This document shows, piece by piece, positions 42,637-50,909 of a stretch of 64,000 bases of DNA. A model generated the notes under the pieces. It was given only the letters and a program-made list of their open reading frames with translations, did no database searches and was not told where the DNA came from. Each line of letters opens with the position of its first letter. Position 1 is the first letter of the stretch. The position numbers and the translations under genes were made by a program. Origin of the DNA: Bacillota bacterium (lineage in GTDB: Bacteria; Bacillota; Clostridia; Christensenellales; CAG-138); assembly GCA_023390655.1 (NCBI GenBank), contig JAEWCL010000020.1:124001-188000 (forward strand), given 5' to 3'.

Positions 42637-43224
42637 CTATTTATTGAAAATAGAAGCTCTATCCCTGTGCAGCGTTTTTGAAGTCAGGTTAATCAGCAAT
42701 TCCTCGGCTGCTGAAATGCTCGCAATACAGCAAACAATAGCGGCTGCCGTTTCGTTTCCGAAGACGGAAATCAGGAAAGGAAGGAAAAATAAGACAATAC
42801 CCGTTGCTTTATTGGCATAGGTATGTAAAAAAGCAAGCCGGCGGTACTTTGCAAAGCCAACAATCATCGAAATCAACCGTACTGCAGCAATAACGGCAAT
42901 CCAGCAGATGAGCGGCATTGCAAGGTTCAGTATCGGTATAAAGATCAGCAGAACAATGCCAATAAAGATCAAATCGGAAATACTGTCCAGTACCTGGCCG
43001 GATTTGCTGCAAGCGTTCAGTTTTCTTGCAAGATATCCATCCAGCACATCGCTGATGCCGCATAAAAAATACAGGAAAAAGAACGGTGCTGAAAACGGCG
43101 TTACAAGCAAAAGGCTGGCTGCCCCAAATATTCTAACTATTGTAATGCAGTTCGGAATGCCTTTTATTGCGTTCACCTCCCCGCCAAAGATAAAGATACT
43201 CATCCAGTAGCGATTAGAAGGCAT
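42637..43224 (-). CDS. CDP-alcohol phosphatidyltransferase family membrane enzyme
   Basis: Joins a CDP-activated lipid to an alcohol in phospholipid synthesis. The full signature D-x2-DG-x2-AR-x8-G-x3-D-x3-D is present (SDVLDGYLARKL then SGQVLDSISD), with about six membrane helices. The alcohol substrate cannot be told. The start is uncertain. ATG 43224 and ATG 43203 lack ribosome binding sites; GGGGAGG (about 43174-43180) would place the start at ATA 43167, giving (M)KGIPNCITIVRIFG, the usual family N-terminus. A non-ATG start is possible. Confidence 0.8.
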   Translation of the reverse strand: MPSNRYWMSIFIFGGEVNAIKGIPNCITIVRIFGAASLLLVTPFSAPFFFLYFLCGISDVLDGYLARKLNACSKSGQVLDSISDLIFIGIVLLIFIPILNLAMPLICWIAVIAAVRLISMIVGFAKYRRLAFLHTYANKATGIVLFFLPFLISVFGNETAAAIVCCIASISAAEELLINLTSKTLHRDRASIFNK

Positions 43225-43293
43225 AATTTCTTTGTATCATGAAATTCTTATCCACTGGGGATTTCCATTTCAGACTGTTCAATTAATTGGATC

Positions 43294-43455
43294 CTATTGT
43301 TTTGAATCGCACTTATTGTTTACACAGCCAGCAATCACTAAAATTAAACCAACCACACCAATAATCCATGAGAAATAATATAGATAATCAGGAGTAGATA
43401 GTTCCACTAAAATTCCAAATAGTATTATCGCAATGCCCAGTCCTATTTTTTTCAT
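43294..43455 (-). CDS. small two-helix membrane protein, 53 aa
   Basis: A 53-aa protein starting MKKIGLGIAIILFGILVEL and ending AGCVNNKCDSKQ, with two membrane helices (~4-19 and ~28-44) and a cysteine pair near the C-terminus. AGGAGAAC lies upstream of ATG 43455. No family is recognised. It shares the AT-rich composition of the two genes that follow on the same strand. Confidence 0.6.
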   Translation of the reverse strand: MKKIGLGIAIILFGILVELSTPDYLYYFSWIIGVVGLILVIAGCVNNKCDSKQ

Positions 43456-43526
43456 ACAAGTTCTCCTTCAAATCCCTGTTTATCCATGAACAATCCGCAT
43501 TCAGAATACCATAAAAAACACAAAAA

Positions 43527-43568
43527 GAAAAAGGGCCCAAACCGCGTTGGGTTCAAGCGCCTTTTTGT
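43527..43568 (-). terminator. intrinsic terminator after the YdjI-like gene
   Basis: On the minus strand AAAAAGG ... CCCTTTTT with inner CCCAA / TTTGGG pairing, followed by TTTTTCTTTTTG. Confidence 0.65.
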
Positions 43569-43584
43569 ATCGTGCTGCCTTGCC

Positions 43585-44550
43585 TTATGCCTGCTTCGCT
43601 CCGCAGGAAGCGCAAAAGCGCGCATCACCGGGCAGCTTCGCGCCGCAGCTCATGCAGAACTTCTGGCCGGACGCCGGCTGCTGCGCCTGCTGGGGTTGTT
43701 GGGATTGCTGTGGCTGCTGGAACATCTGGTTCGCCATCTGGAAGCCTGCGGCCATACCGGCGGCAGAACCCATGGCGGCGCCTGCGGCGCTGTCCCCGCC
43801 ATTGTGCATAGCGTCCATCATGGCGATGCGCTGGTATTTCTCCACATCGCCCACCATCGCGTAGGAGGCGTTCTGGTCGATCTTCTTTTGCACCTCTTCC
43901 GGGTAGTTGACGTTTGCAATGGTGAAATTGGTGATGGAGAAGCCGGATTTTATCAGTTCCATATCAAGGTCCGAGCCAATGCCCGCGCCGATTTCGCGCG
44001 CGTTGGCCTGGAGGTTGAACATATCCTTGCCCTCTTTTAAAATCCAGCGCATCAACAGCTGGTCCACTTCCGCAATGACGCGGTCGCGGATATCGTCAAC
44101 AGTGAATTCCCGCTTAACGCCCGCGATTTTATCCATCAAGGCGACATAGTCCACCACCTTCATCTGGAAGGTGCCGAACGCGCGGATGGGGAGGCCGCCC
44201 GGCATGCCCGCCGCGGGGATGAGCACGCTTGATTTCGTGCCCCACTTGACGGTGAATTCCTTGGTGTTGACGAATAGCACTTCCGCCCTTAAGCCGCTGT
44301 TGAAGCCGAACTTAAAGCCCTTGAGCGTGCTCAAAAACGGAATGATGGCGCTTTCTATTTCGTAATTGCCTTCCTCGGTGAAGATACCTTCAATGCGGCC
44401 GTTGTAGAGGAAGACGGCGTCCTGTCCGGGGCGGATCACAAGGCGGCTGCTCTTTTTTAATTCCTTGTTGCTCCACTTCCAGAAGATCACGTCGTCGCGG
44501 AACTCTTCCCATTCCACCACATTGGCCAGCTGATTTTGAAAAATTCCCAT
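43585..44550 (-). CDS. SPFH-domain protein with C-terminal zinc ribbon (YdjI-like)
   Basis: A 321-aa protein related to Bacillus YdjI. An SPFH/band 7-like domain spans residues ~30-230 (RLVIRPGQDAVFLYNGRIEGIF), followed by an Ala/Gly/Met region, a Gln/Pro-rich linker (QQPQQSQQPQQAQQ) and a C-terminal double-CxxC zinc ribbon (CMSCGAKLPGDARFCASCGA). In Bacillus the YdjG-YdjH-YdjI group recruits PspA (YdjF) to the membrane under stress. Here it is 46 bases downstream of the YdjG-like gene. Confidence 0.85.
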   Translation of the reverse strand: MGIFQNQLANVVEWEEFRDDVIFWKWSNKELKKSSRLVIRPGQDAVFLYNGRIEGIFTEEGNYEIESAIIPFLSTLKGFKFGFNSGLRAEVLFVNTKEFTVKWGTKSSVLIPAAGMPGGLPIRAFGTFQMKVVDYVALMDKIAGVKREFTVDDIRDRVIAEVDQLLMRWILKEGKDMFNLQANAREIGAGIGSDLDMELIKSGFSITNFTIANVNYPEEVQKKIDQNASYAMVGDVEKYQRIAMMDAMHNGGDSAAGAAMGSAAGMAAGFQMANQMFQQPQQSQQPQQAQQPASGQKFCMSCGAKLPGDARFCASCGAKQA

Positions 44551-44596
44551 GATTGATAGATCACCTCGTTCTTTCTTGTAAGTTCAAAAAGGTCCC

Positions 44597-45670
44597 TTAA
44601 CCCTGGCGGACCAAATAAATCAGCGCCGCCGCCAGCAGGAGACCGAGGATGACGGCAAACCCGACCTTCCATTTGCTCTTGGGATACTCCCCGAAAACGC
44701 GGCCCGTCTGCCCGTTGATCAAAAAGCGGAACAGCTTTCCTGCATATTGATACCCGCTCATCCACATGGGCAGCAGCACATGCTTGAACTTGATATTCAG
44801 GTAGTGGTCGTTTAGCGTATGCACGCGCGCCTCGTCAAAGCGCGCGAGAATCTCCCTGTGCGCCATATCGGTTAAGGCGTCCTTCATTTTGCCCTGCGCC
44901 TGTGCAAAGCCCTCCTCCACGCCCAAGGTATATTTTTCTGCCTGATAGCCGGAAAGGTAGGCGAGATCAAACGGCATGCAGTTTCCGGAAGTCGCATACG
45001 CGCTGTTGCGGTCCAAAAGCCGGTCCCGCTGCGCACGGGCGCAGACAAGCACATCGTCAAAAAAGTGCGAGATGGTGCCGCTGACCGGGTACCAGCGCAC
45101 GCGCCGTTCCTGGCGCCGGTTTTCGCCGGAACCGACCGTTACATAATACACCTGCCCGCCCTGTCCGGTATAGTGCGCGGTAGCGTCCGCATCATACGTC
45201 CAGTAGGGCAGGTAGACGGCCTGCAGCTTATCCTGCTGGTACAGGTTCTTGAGCGTATTGGGCGCGAACCATTTTCCTTTGATCCATTTGCGGAACAGCT
45301 CCCCGGCTTTGTGGCGATCCACCTGAAAGGGGACGATCCCTTCCGGGCGGACGCCTGCTTCCTGCAGCACGGGAAGGACATGTGAGCTGCCGCAAAAGCC
45401 GCAGAACGCGGTGGTGGCGTTTTTTTGCACCACGATTTCCGCGCCGCAGCTTTCGCAGCGCTGCACCTGCGTGGCGGCTGTCCACTCATCGTCTCCCTTA
45501 TGATGCAGGAACGCCAGATAATCGTGCTCCTCCACAACGTTGTCTTCCGGAGAGAGCGCCTCTTCACGCCCGCAATTGGCGCAACGGAAGGTCTGCCGCG
45601 GGATATCGAATTCCATAATCCCGCCGCAGCCTTCACAGTAAAATACCTGTAGTTCTTCGTGTTCTGCCAT
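44597..45670 (-). CDS. TFIIB-type zinc-ribbon membrane protein (YdjG-like)
   Basis: A 357-aa protein with two N-terminal zinc ribbons (CEGCGGIM ... CANCGREE and CESCGAEI ... CGFCGSSH), a long cytosolic beta-rich domain, and one C-terminal membrane helix (VGFAVILGLLLAAALIYLV). This is the architecture of Bacillus YdjG. The start was set at ATG 45670 with GGGGGG seven bases upstream; longer frames run back into the pspA gene. Middle gene of the pspA-ydjG-ydjI module. Confidence 0.85.
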   Translation of the reverse strand: MAEHEELQVFYCEGCGGIMEFDIPRQTFRCANCGREEALSPEDNVVEEHDYLAFLHHKGDDEWTAATQVQRCESCGAEIVVQKNATTAFCGFCGSSHVLPVLQEAGVRPEGIVPFQVDRHKAGELFRKWIKGKWFAPNTLKNLYQQDKLQAVYLPYWTYDADATAHYTGQGGQVYYVTVGSGENRRQERRVRWYPVSGTISHFFDDVLVCARAQRDRLLDRNSAYATSGNCMPFDLAYLSGYQAEKYTLGVEEGFAQAQGKMKDALTDMAHREILARFDEARVHTLNDHYLNIKFKHVLLPMWMSGYQYAGKLFRFLINGQTGRVFGEYPKSKWKVGFAVILGLLLAAALIYLVRQG

Positions 45671-45707
45671 GACGTCGCCCCCCATCCCCTGGCTGAAAAC
45701 AGTATCG

Positions 45708-46385
45708 TTATTTGCCGAGCTTTGCCTTGAGCGCCGCGAGCTCGTTATCGATTTCGGGCTTGTCTTCGCCATAGCGCGCCATGGCGTCGGCAAGGGTATC
45801 CGCGGCGGAAGTCGCGTTGAGCTCCGCCATGGCGTTTGCCGTATCGAGCATACGGTCAGCCTTTTCTTCCATACGCTCAAACGCGGAAATGGAGGCGGCG
45901 CTATCGTTGACGCTTTCGGTCATTTTATTGATTTTGCTCTGTGCGTTTGCAACGGCCACCTTGGCCTTTACGGCGTCACGGCGGGCGTTGAGATCGCCGA
46001 TCTGCTCGACCAGCTTATCGTGCATCTGGCGCATTTTGAGCGCGTTTGCAGATGCGCTTTCATAGACCTTCTGCAGGGAAACGGCTTTTTCCGCGGCCTG
46101 CGCCTTTTTGCTTAAAAACAGCTTGGCGTCCGTATCGTTGCCTGCAAGCACCGCTTTTTCCGCATAGGCCTGGAGCTTGTTGACCTCGGCGGCGGCCTCG
46201 TCATAGGCGCGTTTGGCGCGCGCTTCTTCGGCCATGATGCCCGCGGTTTCAGCTTTGACCTGGCCCAGATCGTCGTTCAGGTCTCTAAGAAGCTGATCGA
46301 TCATTTTCGCGGGATCCTCGAGTTTGTCGAGGGCTGCATTGATATTAGAAGCCATGATATCGCGGAAACGCTTTAAGATTGACAT
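45708..46385 (-). CDS. pspA: PspA/IM30 family membrane-stress protein
   Basis: A 225-aa helical coiled-coil protein of the PspA/LiaH/Vipp1 (ESCRT-III-like) superfamily. The amphipathic N-terminal helix MSILKRFRDIMASNINAALDKLEDP binds stressed membrane, and the rest forms long antiparallel helices that assemble into rings or rods. GGGAGGTCC precedes the ATG. First gene of the three-gene module with YdjG- and YdjI-like partners. Confidence 0.93.
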   Translation of the reverse strand: MSILKRFRDIMASNINAALDKLEDPAKMIDQLLRDLNDDLGQVKAETAGIMAEEARAKRAYDEAAAEVNKLQAYAEKAVLAGNDTDAKLFLSKKAQAAEKAVSLQKVYESASANALKMRQMHDKLVEQIGDLNARRDAVKAKVAVANAQSKINKMTESVNDSAASISAFERMEEKADRMLDTANAMAELNATSAADTLADAMARYGEDKPEIDNELAALKAKLGK

Positions 46386-46412
46386 ATTATGGACCTCCCG
46401 GCTTTTTTCTAT

Positions 46413-46440
46413 ATTATATAAGAAACATAGCGGAAATCAA
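46413..46440 (-). promoter_or_regulatory. promoter of the pspA-ydjG-ydjI module
   Basis: On the minus strand TTGATT (46440-46435), 16-base spacer, TATAAT (46418-46413). Confidence 0.6.
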
Positions 46441-46575
46441 ATCGCTTATACGATTGAAAATGCAAAGTATTTATAAATTATTGCAGCGTCTTGCGCGCAT
46501 GGCGGGGCGGCGGGCGGTCGGCAAAGCAATACCGGTGCGGGAAATGGAACGTATCTGTAATCGTAAAAAAAGGTA

Positions 46576-46604
46576 TTGAATAATTATTCATAGTAATGTA
46601 TAAT
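46576..46604 (+). promoter_or_regulatory. argG promoter
   Basis: TTGAAT at 46576-46581, 17-base spacer, perfect TATAAT at 46599-46604; about 30 bases before the argG ATG. The -35 lies inside an ArgR operator. Confidence 0.75.
46577..46590 (+). promoter_or_regulatory. ARG box (ArgR/AhrC operator)
   Basis: Perfect palindrome TGAATAATTATTCA, equal to the consensus half-sites of ArgR operators, overlapping the argG -35. ArgR with arginine would block polymerase here. No argR gene lies in the window. Confidence 0.8.
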
Positions 46605-46638
46605 TATCGCATCATTGAAGCACACAGGAGGCGTTACC

Positions 46639-47847
46639 ATGGCAAAGGAAAAGATTGCCCTTGCATATTCGGGCGGATTGGATACTTCCGTTATCATTCC
46701 CTGGCTCAAAGAGCATTATGATTGCGAAGTGATCGCGGTGGCGGTGGACGTCGGCCAGGGAGAGGAATTGAGCCCGCTCTATGAAAAAGCCATCAAGACG
46801 GGCGCTAGCAAAATCTACATTGAGGACGTTACCGAGGAATATGTGCGGGATTTCGTATTCCCCACCCTCAAAGTAGGCGCAAAGTATGAGAATAAGTATC
46901 TTTTAGGTACCTCCACCGCCCGCCCTGTGATCGCAAAGAAGCTTGTGGAGATCGCAAGGAAAGAAGGCTGCACGGCGGCTGCCCACGGCGCGACCGGCAA
47001 GGGCAACGATCAGGTGCGTTTTGAGCTGACCATCAAGGCGTTGGCGCCTGACCTCAAGATCATCGCGCCCTGGCGCATCTGGGATTTGAAGGGCCGCAGC
47101 GAGGAAATCGCCTACGCCAAGGAAAAGAACATCCCTCTGCAGTTTAGGGCTGAAGAATCCTACAGCATGGACCGCAACATCTGGCATCTTTCCCATGAAG
47201 GCCTTGACCTTGAAGACCCCTGGAATGAGCCCAAGAATAGTCTCTACCTCATCAACACCGCGCCCGAGCTTGCGCCCGATGAGCCGGATTATATCGAGAT
47301 CGGCTTTGAGAAGGGGATCCCCGTCTCCGTCAACGGCGAAAAGTTCGATCCCGTCGCGCTTGTGACAAAGTGCAACGAGCTTGGCGCAAAACACGGCATC
47401 GGTATCGACGATATGGTCGAAAACCGCCTCGTCGGCATCAAGTGCCGCGGCGTTTACGAAAACCCCGGCGGAACCATCCTCTATGACGCGCTCCAGCAGC
47501 TCGAGTACCTCACGCTCGACCGCGACACCATGCATTATAAGCAGCAGATGTCCATCAAGTACGCTGAGCTCGTCTATGACGGCAAATGGTATACGCCGCT
47601 CAGACAGTCCATGGACGCCATGGTGGACGTCATGCAGGAGAACACCACCGGCGTGTCGAAGCTCAAGCTCTACAAGGGCAAGACCTACCACGCGGGCGTC
47701 AAGAGCCCCTATAGCCTCTACAACCCCGAGCTTGCGACGTTCGAAAAGGAAGAGATCTACAACCAGAAGGACGCGGAAGGCTTTATCAATCTCTTCGGTC
47801 TGCCGCTCAAGGTGCGCGCGCTGATGGAACAGGCGAATAAGAAATAA
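46639..47847 (+). CDS. argG: argininosuccinate synthase
   Basis: A 402-aa enzyme joining citrulline and aspartate with ATP to argininosuccinate. P-loop-like AYSGGLDTSVI at the N-terminus, GATGKGNDQVRFE, and the citrulline/aspartate-binding segments (STARPVIAK, SMDRNIWH) are intact. ATG 46639 with AGGAGG upstream is the start. Under an ARG box; argH follows after 200 bases of palindromic sequence. Confidence 0.98.
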   Translation: MAKEKIALAYSGGLDTSVIIPWLKEHYDCEVIAVAVDVGQGEELSPLYEKAIKTGASKIYIEDVTEEYVRDFVFPTLKVGAKYENKYLLGTSTARPVIAKKLVEIARKEGCTAAAHGATGKGNDQVRFELTIKALAPDLKIIAPWRIWDLKGRSEEIAYAKEKNIPLQFRAEESYSMDRNIWHLSHEGLDLEDPWNEPKNSLYLINTAPELAPDEPDYIEIGFEKGIPVSVNGEKFDPVALVTKCNELGAKHGIGIDDMVENRLVGIKCRGVYENPGGTILYDALQQLEYLTLDRDTMHYKQQMSIKYAELVYDGKWYTPLRQSMDAMVDVMQENTTGVSKLKLYKGKTYHAGVKSPYSLYNPELATFEKEEIYNQKDAEGFINLFGLPLKVRALMEQANKK

Positions 47848-47856
47848 AAGGGAACG

Positions 47857-47997
47857 ATGGGGGCTTTACCCCCATACCCCACCAAAGCAGCACGTCCCTT
47901 TGGAATCCCAAATTCGAAGCCGCCCAATTAGGCGGCTTCGGGAAGGGGTTCTTAGGGGCGTTACGCTCCTAAGCGAGGTTTGGAGGCGGAGCCTCCA
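47857..47997. repeat. palindrome-rich intergenic element between argG and argH
   Basis: Four hairpins in ~140 bases: ATGGGGG-CTTTA-CCCCCAT (47857-47875), CGAAGCCGCC / GGCGGCTTCG (47915-47940), CTTAGGGGCG / CGCTCCTAAG (47951-47973) and TGGAGGC-GGA-GCCTCCA (47981-47997). Runs of this style (gggggctttaccccc, ggaggcggagcctcc) resemble dispersed intergenic repeats of Clostridia. The second hairpin lacks a T-run; CTTTTTTT follows at 48012. Confidence 0.6.
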
Positions 47998-48047
47998 GAC
48001 TCCGCGCAGCCACTTTTTTTGTACAGCAGGAAACGAGGTGCACCAAA

Positions 48048-49442
48048 ATGCAGCAACACAACGACAAGCTCTGGGGGGGAAGATTCCAGAAGGCGGCTGA
48101 CGCCGCCATGGAGGATTTCCATTCCTCCATATCCGTGGACAGCCGCATGGCGCGGGAGGATATCTTAGGCTCCATCGCGCATGCCAAGATGCTAAAAGCG
48201 CAGGGGATCATTCCGGCTGCGGACGCGGATAAAATCGTGGAAGGGCTGACCGGGCTGCTTGCCGATTACGAGGCGGGGAAGCTCCAGTTCTCAAAATCCG
48301 CCGAGGATGTGCATATGAATATGGAGGTGCTGCTGACCGAGCGCATCGGCGAGGCGGGCAAGCGCCTGCATACGGGGCGCAGCCGCAACGACCAGGTGGC
48401 GCTCGATTGCAGGATGTACATGCTGCAGGGAACACATGTGACGATAAGTAACCTTGTAGCGCTCGAACAGGCGCTGCTAAAAACGGCAGGCGCGCATACA
48501 GGCACGGTCATGCCCGGCTACACGCATTTGCAGAAGGCGCAGCCGATCACACTTTCGCACCACCTGATGGCGTACTTTGAAATGTTCCGCAGGGATGTGG
48601 AGCGATTGGTGGACTGCAAAAAGCGCATGGATTACATGCCGCTTGGCGCGGGGGCTTTGGCGGGCAGCGCGTATCCTTTGGACCGCGAACTGGTCAGAAA
48701 GGAACTGGGTTTTGCACACATCACGCGCAACAGCCTGGATTCCGTGAGCGACCGGGATTTCTGTATTGAGTATGCGGCATGCGCCTCAATCATCATGATG
48801 CACCTCTCGCGCTTCTGCGAGGAGCTGATTTTATGGAGCACGGACGAATTCCGCTTTGTGGAGATGGACGACGCATACTCGACCGGGTCTTCCATTATGC
48901 CGCAGAAAAAGAATCCGGATGCGGCGGAGCTGATCCGCGGCAAGACCGGGCGCGTATATGGCGATTTGACGACGCTCCTGACCATGATGAAGGGTCTGCC
49001 GCTCGCGTACAACAAGGATATGCAGGAGGATAAGGAGGCCGTGTTTGGCGCTTTAGACACCGTGAACGGCTGCCTTGCAATCTTCACCCGCATGTTCGAG
49101 ACGTTAAAGTTCAAAACGGAAAACATGCGGCTTGGCGCGGGGCGCGGCTTTACAAACGCAACGGACGCTGCGGACTACCTTGTAAAAAAAGGCGTGCCGT
49201 TCCGCACGGCGCATGAGGTGATCGGTAAGCTGGTATTTCAATGTTTGGAAGAGGGCAAGGCGCTTGCGGACCTCACACTAGCTGAATTGCAGGCAGTCTC
49301 TCCCGTGTTTGAGGGGGACGTATACGGCGCTATTTCGCTTTCCGCCTGCGTGGAGGGGAGAAACCTGCCCGGCGGGCCCGCGCCGGAGGCGGTGCTGGCG
49401 CATATCAAAGAAAGCAAGGAATGGCTGGCACGGCAAAAATAA
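48048..49442 (+). CDS. argH: argininosuccinate lyase
   Basis: A 464-aa enzyme of the fumarase/aspartase superfamily that splits argininosuccinate into arginine and fumarate. The superfamily signature GSSIMPQKKNPD (residue ~283) and HTGRSRNDQVALD are intact. GAGGTG precedes ATG 48048. Last arginine step, directly after argG; whether both share the argG promoter depends on read-through of the palindromic region. Confidence 0.98.
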   Translation: MQQHNDKLWGGRFQKAADAAMEDFHSSISVDSRMAREDILGSIAHAKMLKAQGIIPAADADKIVEGLTGLLADYEAGKLQFSKSAEDVHMNMEVLLTERIGEAGKRLHTGRSRNDQVALDCRMYMLQGTHVTISNLVALEQALLKTAGAHTGTVMPGYTHLQKAQPITLSHHLMAYFEMFRRDVERLVDCKKRMDYMPLGAGALAGSAYPLDRELVRKELGFAHITRNSLDSVSDRDFCIEYAACASIIMMHLSRFCEELILWSTDEFRFVEMDDAYSTGSSIMPQKKNPDAAELIRGKTGRVYGDLTTLLTMMKGLPLAYNKDMQEDKEAVFGALDTVNGCLAIFTRMFETLKFKTENMRLGAGRGFTNATDAADYLVKKGVPFRTAHEVIGKLVFQCLEEGKALADLTLAELQAVSPVFEGDVYGAISLSACVEGRNLPGGPAPEAVLAHIKESKEWLARQK

Positions 49443-49458
49443 GCGCTTGCAGCAATAG

Positions 49459-49489
49459 AACCGCCGTACCCGACGGGCACGGCGGTTTT
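49459..49489. terminator. terminator between argH and the cupin gene
   Basis: Near-perfect palindrome AACCGCCGT-ACCCGACGGGC-ACGGCGGTT, followed by TTG on the plus strand and by TTCTATTG on the minus strand; suits the convergent genes. Confidence 0.75.
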
Positions 49490-49497
49490 GATGCGCT

Positions 49498-49857
49498 TTA
49501 AATTCTTTCAAGCTCCAGAACCGTTCGCTCATTGACGACGTCCCCGGTGTTTAATGTTGTTTTCGGCTCAATGAGCATCACATGCACCTCCGCTTCAGCG
49601 ACGGGCAGATGTTCCACTCCTTTTGGAATGATCAAAAACTCACCTTCGCCCAAATGGACGTCCCGGTCCCTGAATTGGATGGTCAGTTGGCCTTTCAAGA
49701 CATAGAACATCTCGTCTTCATGTTCATGAGAATGCCACAAAAATTCACCCTTCAGCTTCGCTATTTTGATGTAGGACTCGTTCACTTCGCCTGCTATTTT
49801 CGGGCTCCAATATTCATTAAAGGTATCAAGCTTTTTATAAACATTCACTTTGTCCAT
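49498..49857 (-). CDS. cupin-domain protein
   Basis: A 119-aa single cupin. Motif 1 is HSHEHEDEMFYVLKG (metal-binding His/His/Glu) and motif 2 is GEGEFLIIPKGVEHLP. Cupins of this size include isomerases, dioxygenases and storage-like proteins, so the reaction cannot be named. GAGAGGGGAA precedes the ATG. Confidence 0.85.
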   Translation of the reverse strand: MDKVNVYKKLDTFNEYWSPKIAGEVNESYIKIAKLKGEFLWHSHEHEDEMFYVLKGQLTIQFRDRDVHLGEGEFLIIPKGVEHLPVAEAEVHVMLIEPKTTLNTGDVVNERTVLELERI

Positions 49858-49905
49858 TCCGGTTCCCCTCTCAAATCAATGGTTCGTTATGGCGAAAAAA
49901 GATGG

Positions 49906-50502
49906 TTACTGTTCCTGTGCCAGCAGGTCCTTTAACGCTTCCAGGGCGCGTTTGCGGTGGCTGACGCTGTTTTTTTCCTCGGCGGTCATCTCGGCAAAGG
50001 AACGATTAAGCGGTTCATAGAGGAACAGGGGATCGTACCCAAAACCGTTTTCGCCCATTTTCTTAAACAACAGCCGGCCTTCGCACGCGCCGGTCACGCA
50101 AAGCGTGGGGTGTGCGCGCCTTGCCAGCGCAACGGCGGAAACGAAGCGGCAGGTGCGCGCAGAGGTGGGTACGTCGCGCATTTCGTATAGCAGCTTTTGA
50201 TTGTTGGCTTCGTCATCATGCCCTTCACCGGCGTAGCGGGCGCTATAAACGCCGGGTGCGCCGTCTAGCGCGTCTACCGCAAGGCCGCTGTCGTCCGCTA
50301 AGGCTGCGTCGAAGCCGGGGGCCGCCGCAAGCGTTTCCTCCGCTTTTTTGATGGCATTGGCGCTGAAGGTATCGCCGTCCTCCACAACTTCAAGTACAAT
50401 GCCCGCTTCTTCCATGGTAGAAATGGCGGGGAAGTATTCCCCCATGATTTCTTTGATTTCACGCATTTTGTGCGCGTTGTTGGATGCGATGATGAGTTTC
50501 AT
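49906..50502 (-). CDS. rdgB: XTP/dITP diphosphatase (RdgB/HAM1)
   Basis: A 198-aa house-cleaning pyrophosphatase that hydrolyses XTP, dITP and ITP to keep deaminated purines out of DNA. It starts MKLIIASNNAHKMREIKEIM, has the DDSGLAVDAL metal site, and GFGYDPLF and VSHRKRAL near the end. ATG 50502 follows AAAGGTG; the frame runs on to 50697 without support. Confidence 0.95.
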   Translation of the reverse strand: MKLIIASNNAHKMREIKEIMGEYFPAISTMEEAGIVLEVVEDGDTFSANAIKKAEETLAAAPGFDAALADDSGLAVDALDGAPGVYSARYAGEGHDDEANNQKLLYEMRDVPTSARTCRFVSAVALARRAHPTLCVTGACEGRLLFKKMGENGFGYDPLFLYEPLNRSFAEMTAEEKNSVSHRKRALEALKDLLAQEQ

Positions 50503-50909
50503 ATGTGCTTTTGCACCTTTCCTGTAAACGTTTTGCGCAATTGTATCACACAAGCCCACGCATGACAATGCGGTATCCATGGACGGCAAAAGACAAAGCT
50601 TGTATCTGCGCGAATGCTTGGGATGCTCAAAGTACAGAGGAATGCATAAACGTTGCCCTATAAACATGCAGTTCTTGTGGAAGCACATGCATATCAATTG
50701 AAATATTGAAATAGTTTTAGTGCAATAAACAAAAATAAAGCGCCTATAATCTTTGAAAAACCTCTAAAATATGCATGATTGAAAATAATTTATTGCAAAA
50801 CAAGATTGACAGCTATGCAACATGCGCGTATAATCTCCAATTAATATATAATATACATAGTAGCGGCAACCAAAGACCGGTTGCCGGAAGCGTGAAGGAG
50901 GACAAAAGA
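50503..50909. other. intergenic region before the glutamate synthase operon
   Basis: Divergent region between rdgB and gltB1. The left 200 bases show no gene and no clear feature. The right part is AT-rich and holds the consensus promoter at 50806 and a leader hairpin at 50864-50886 (CGGCAACC / GGTTGCCG). Confidence 0.5.
50806..50834 (+). promoter_or_regulatory. consensus promoter of the split glutamate synthase operon
   Basis: Perfect TTGACA at 50806-50811, 17-base spacer, perfect TATAAT at 50829-50834. A hairpin with an 8-bp stem follows in the leader, ending nine bases before the AAGGAGG site. Confidence 0.9.

Noticed and set aside
46379..46579. 66-aa plus-strand frame before argG
   Set aside because: Overlaps the pspA promoter region, has no ribosome binding site and a composition unlike the neighbouring proteins.
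50841..50909. Known riboswitch before gltB1
   Set aside because: The leader is too short and has only one hairpin; it matches no glutamine or other riboswitch that I recognise.
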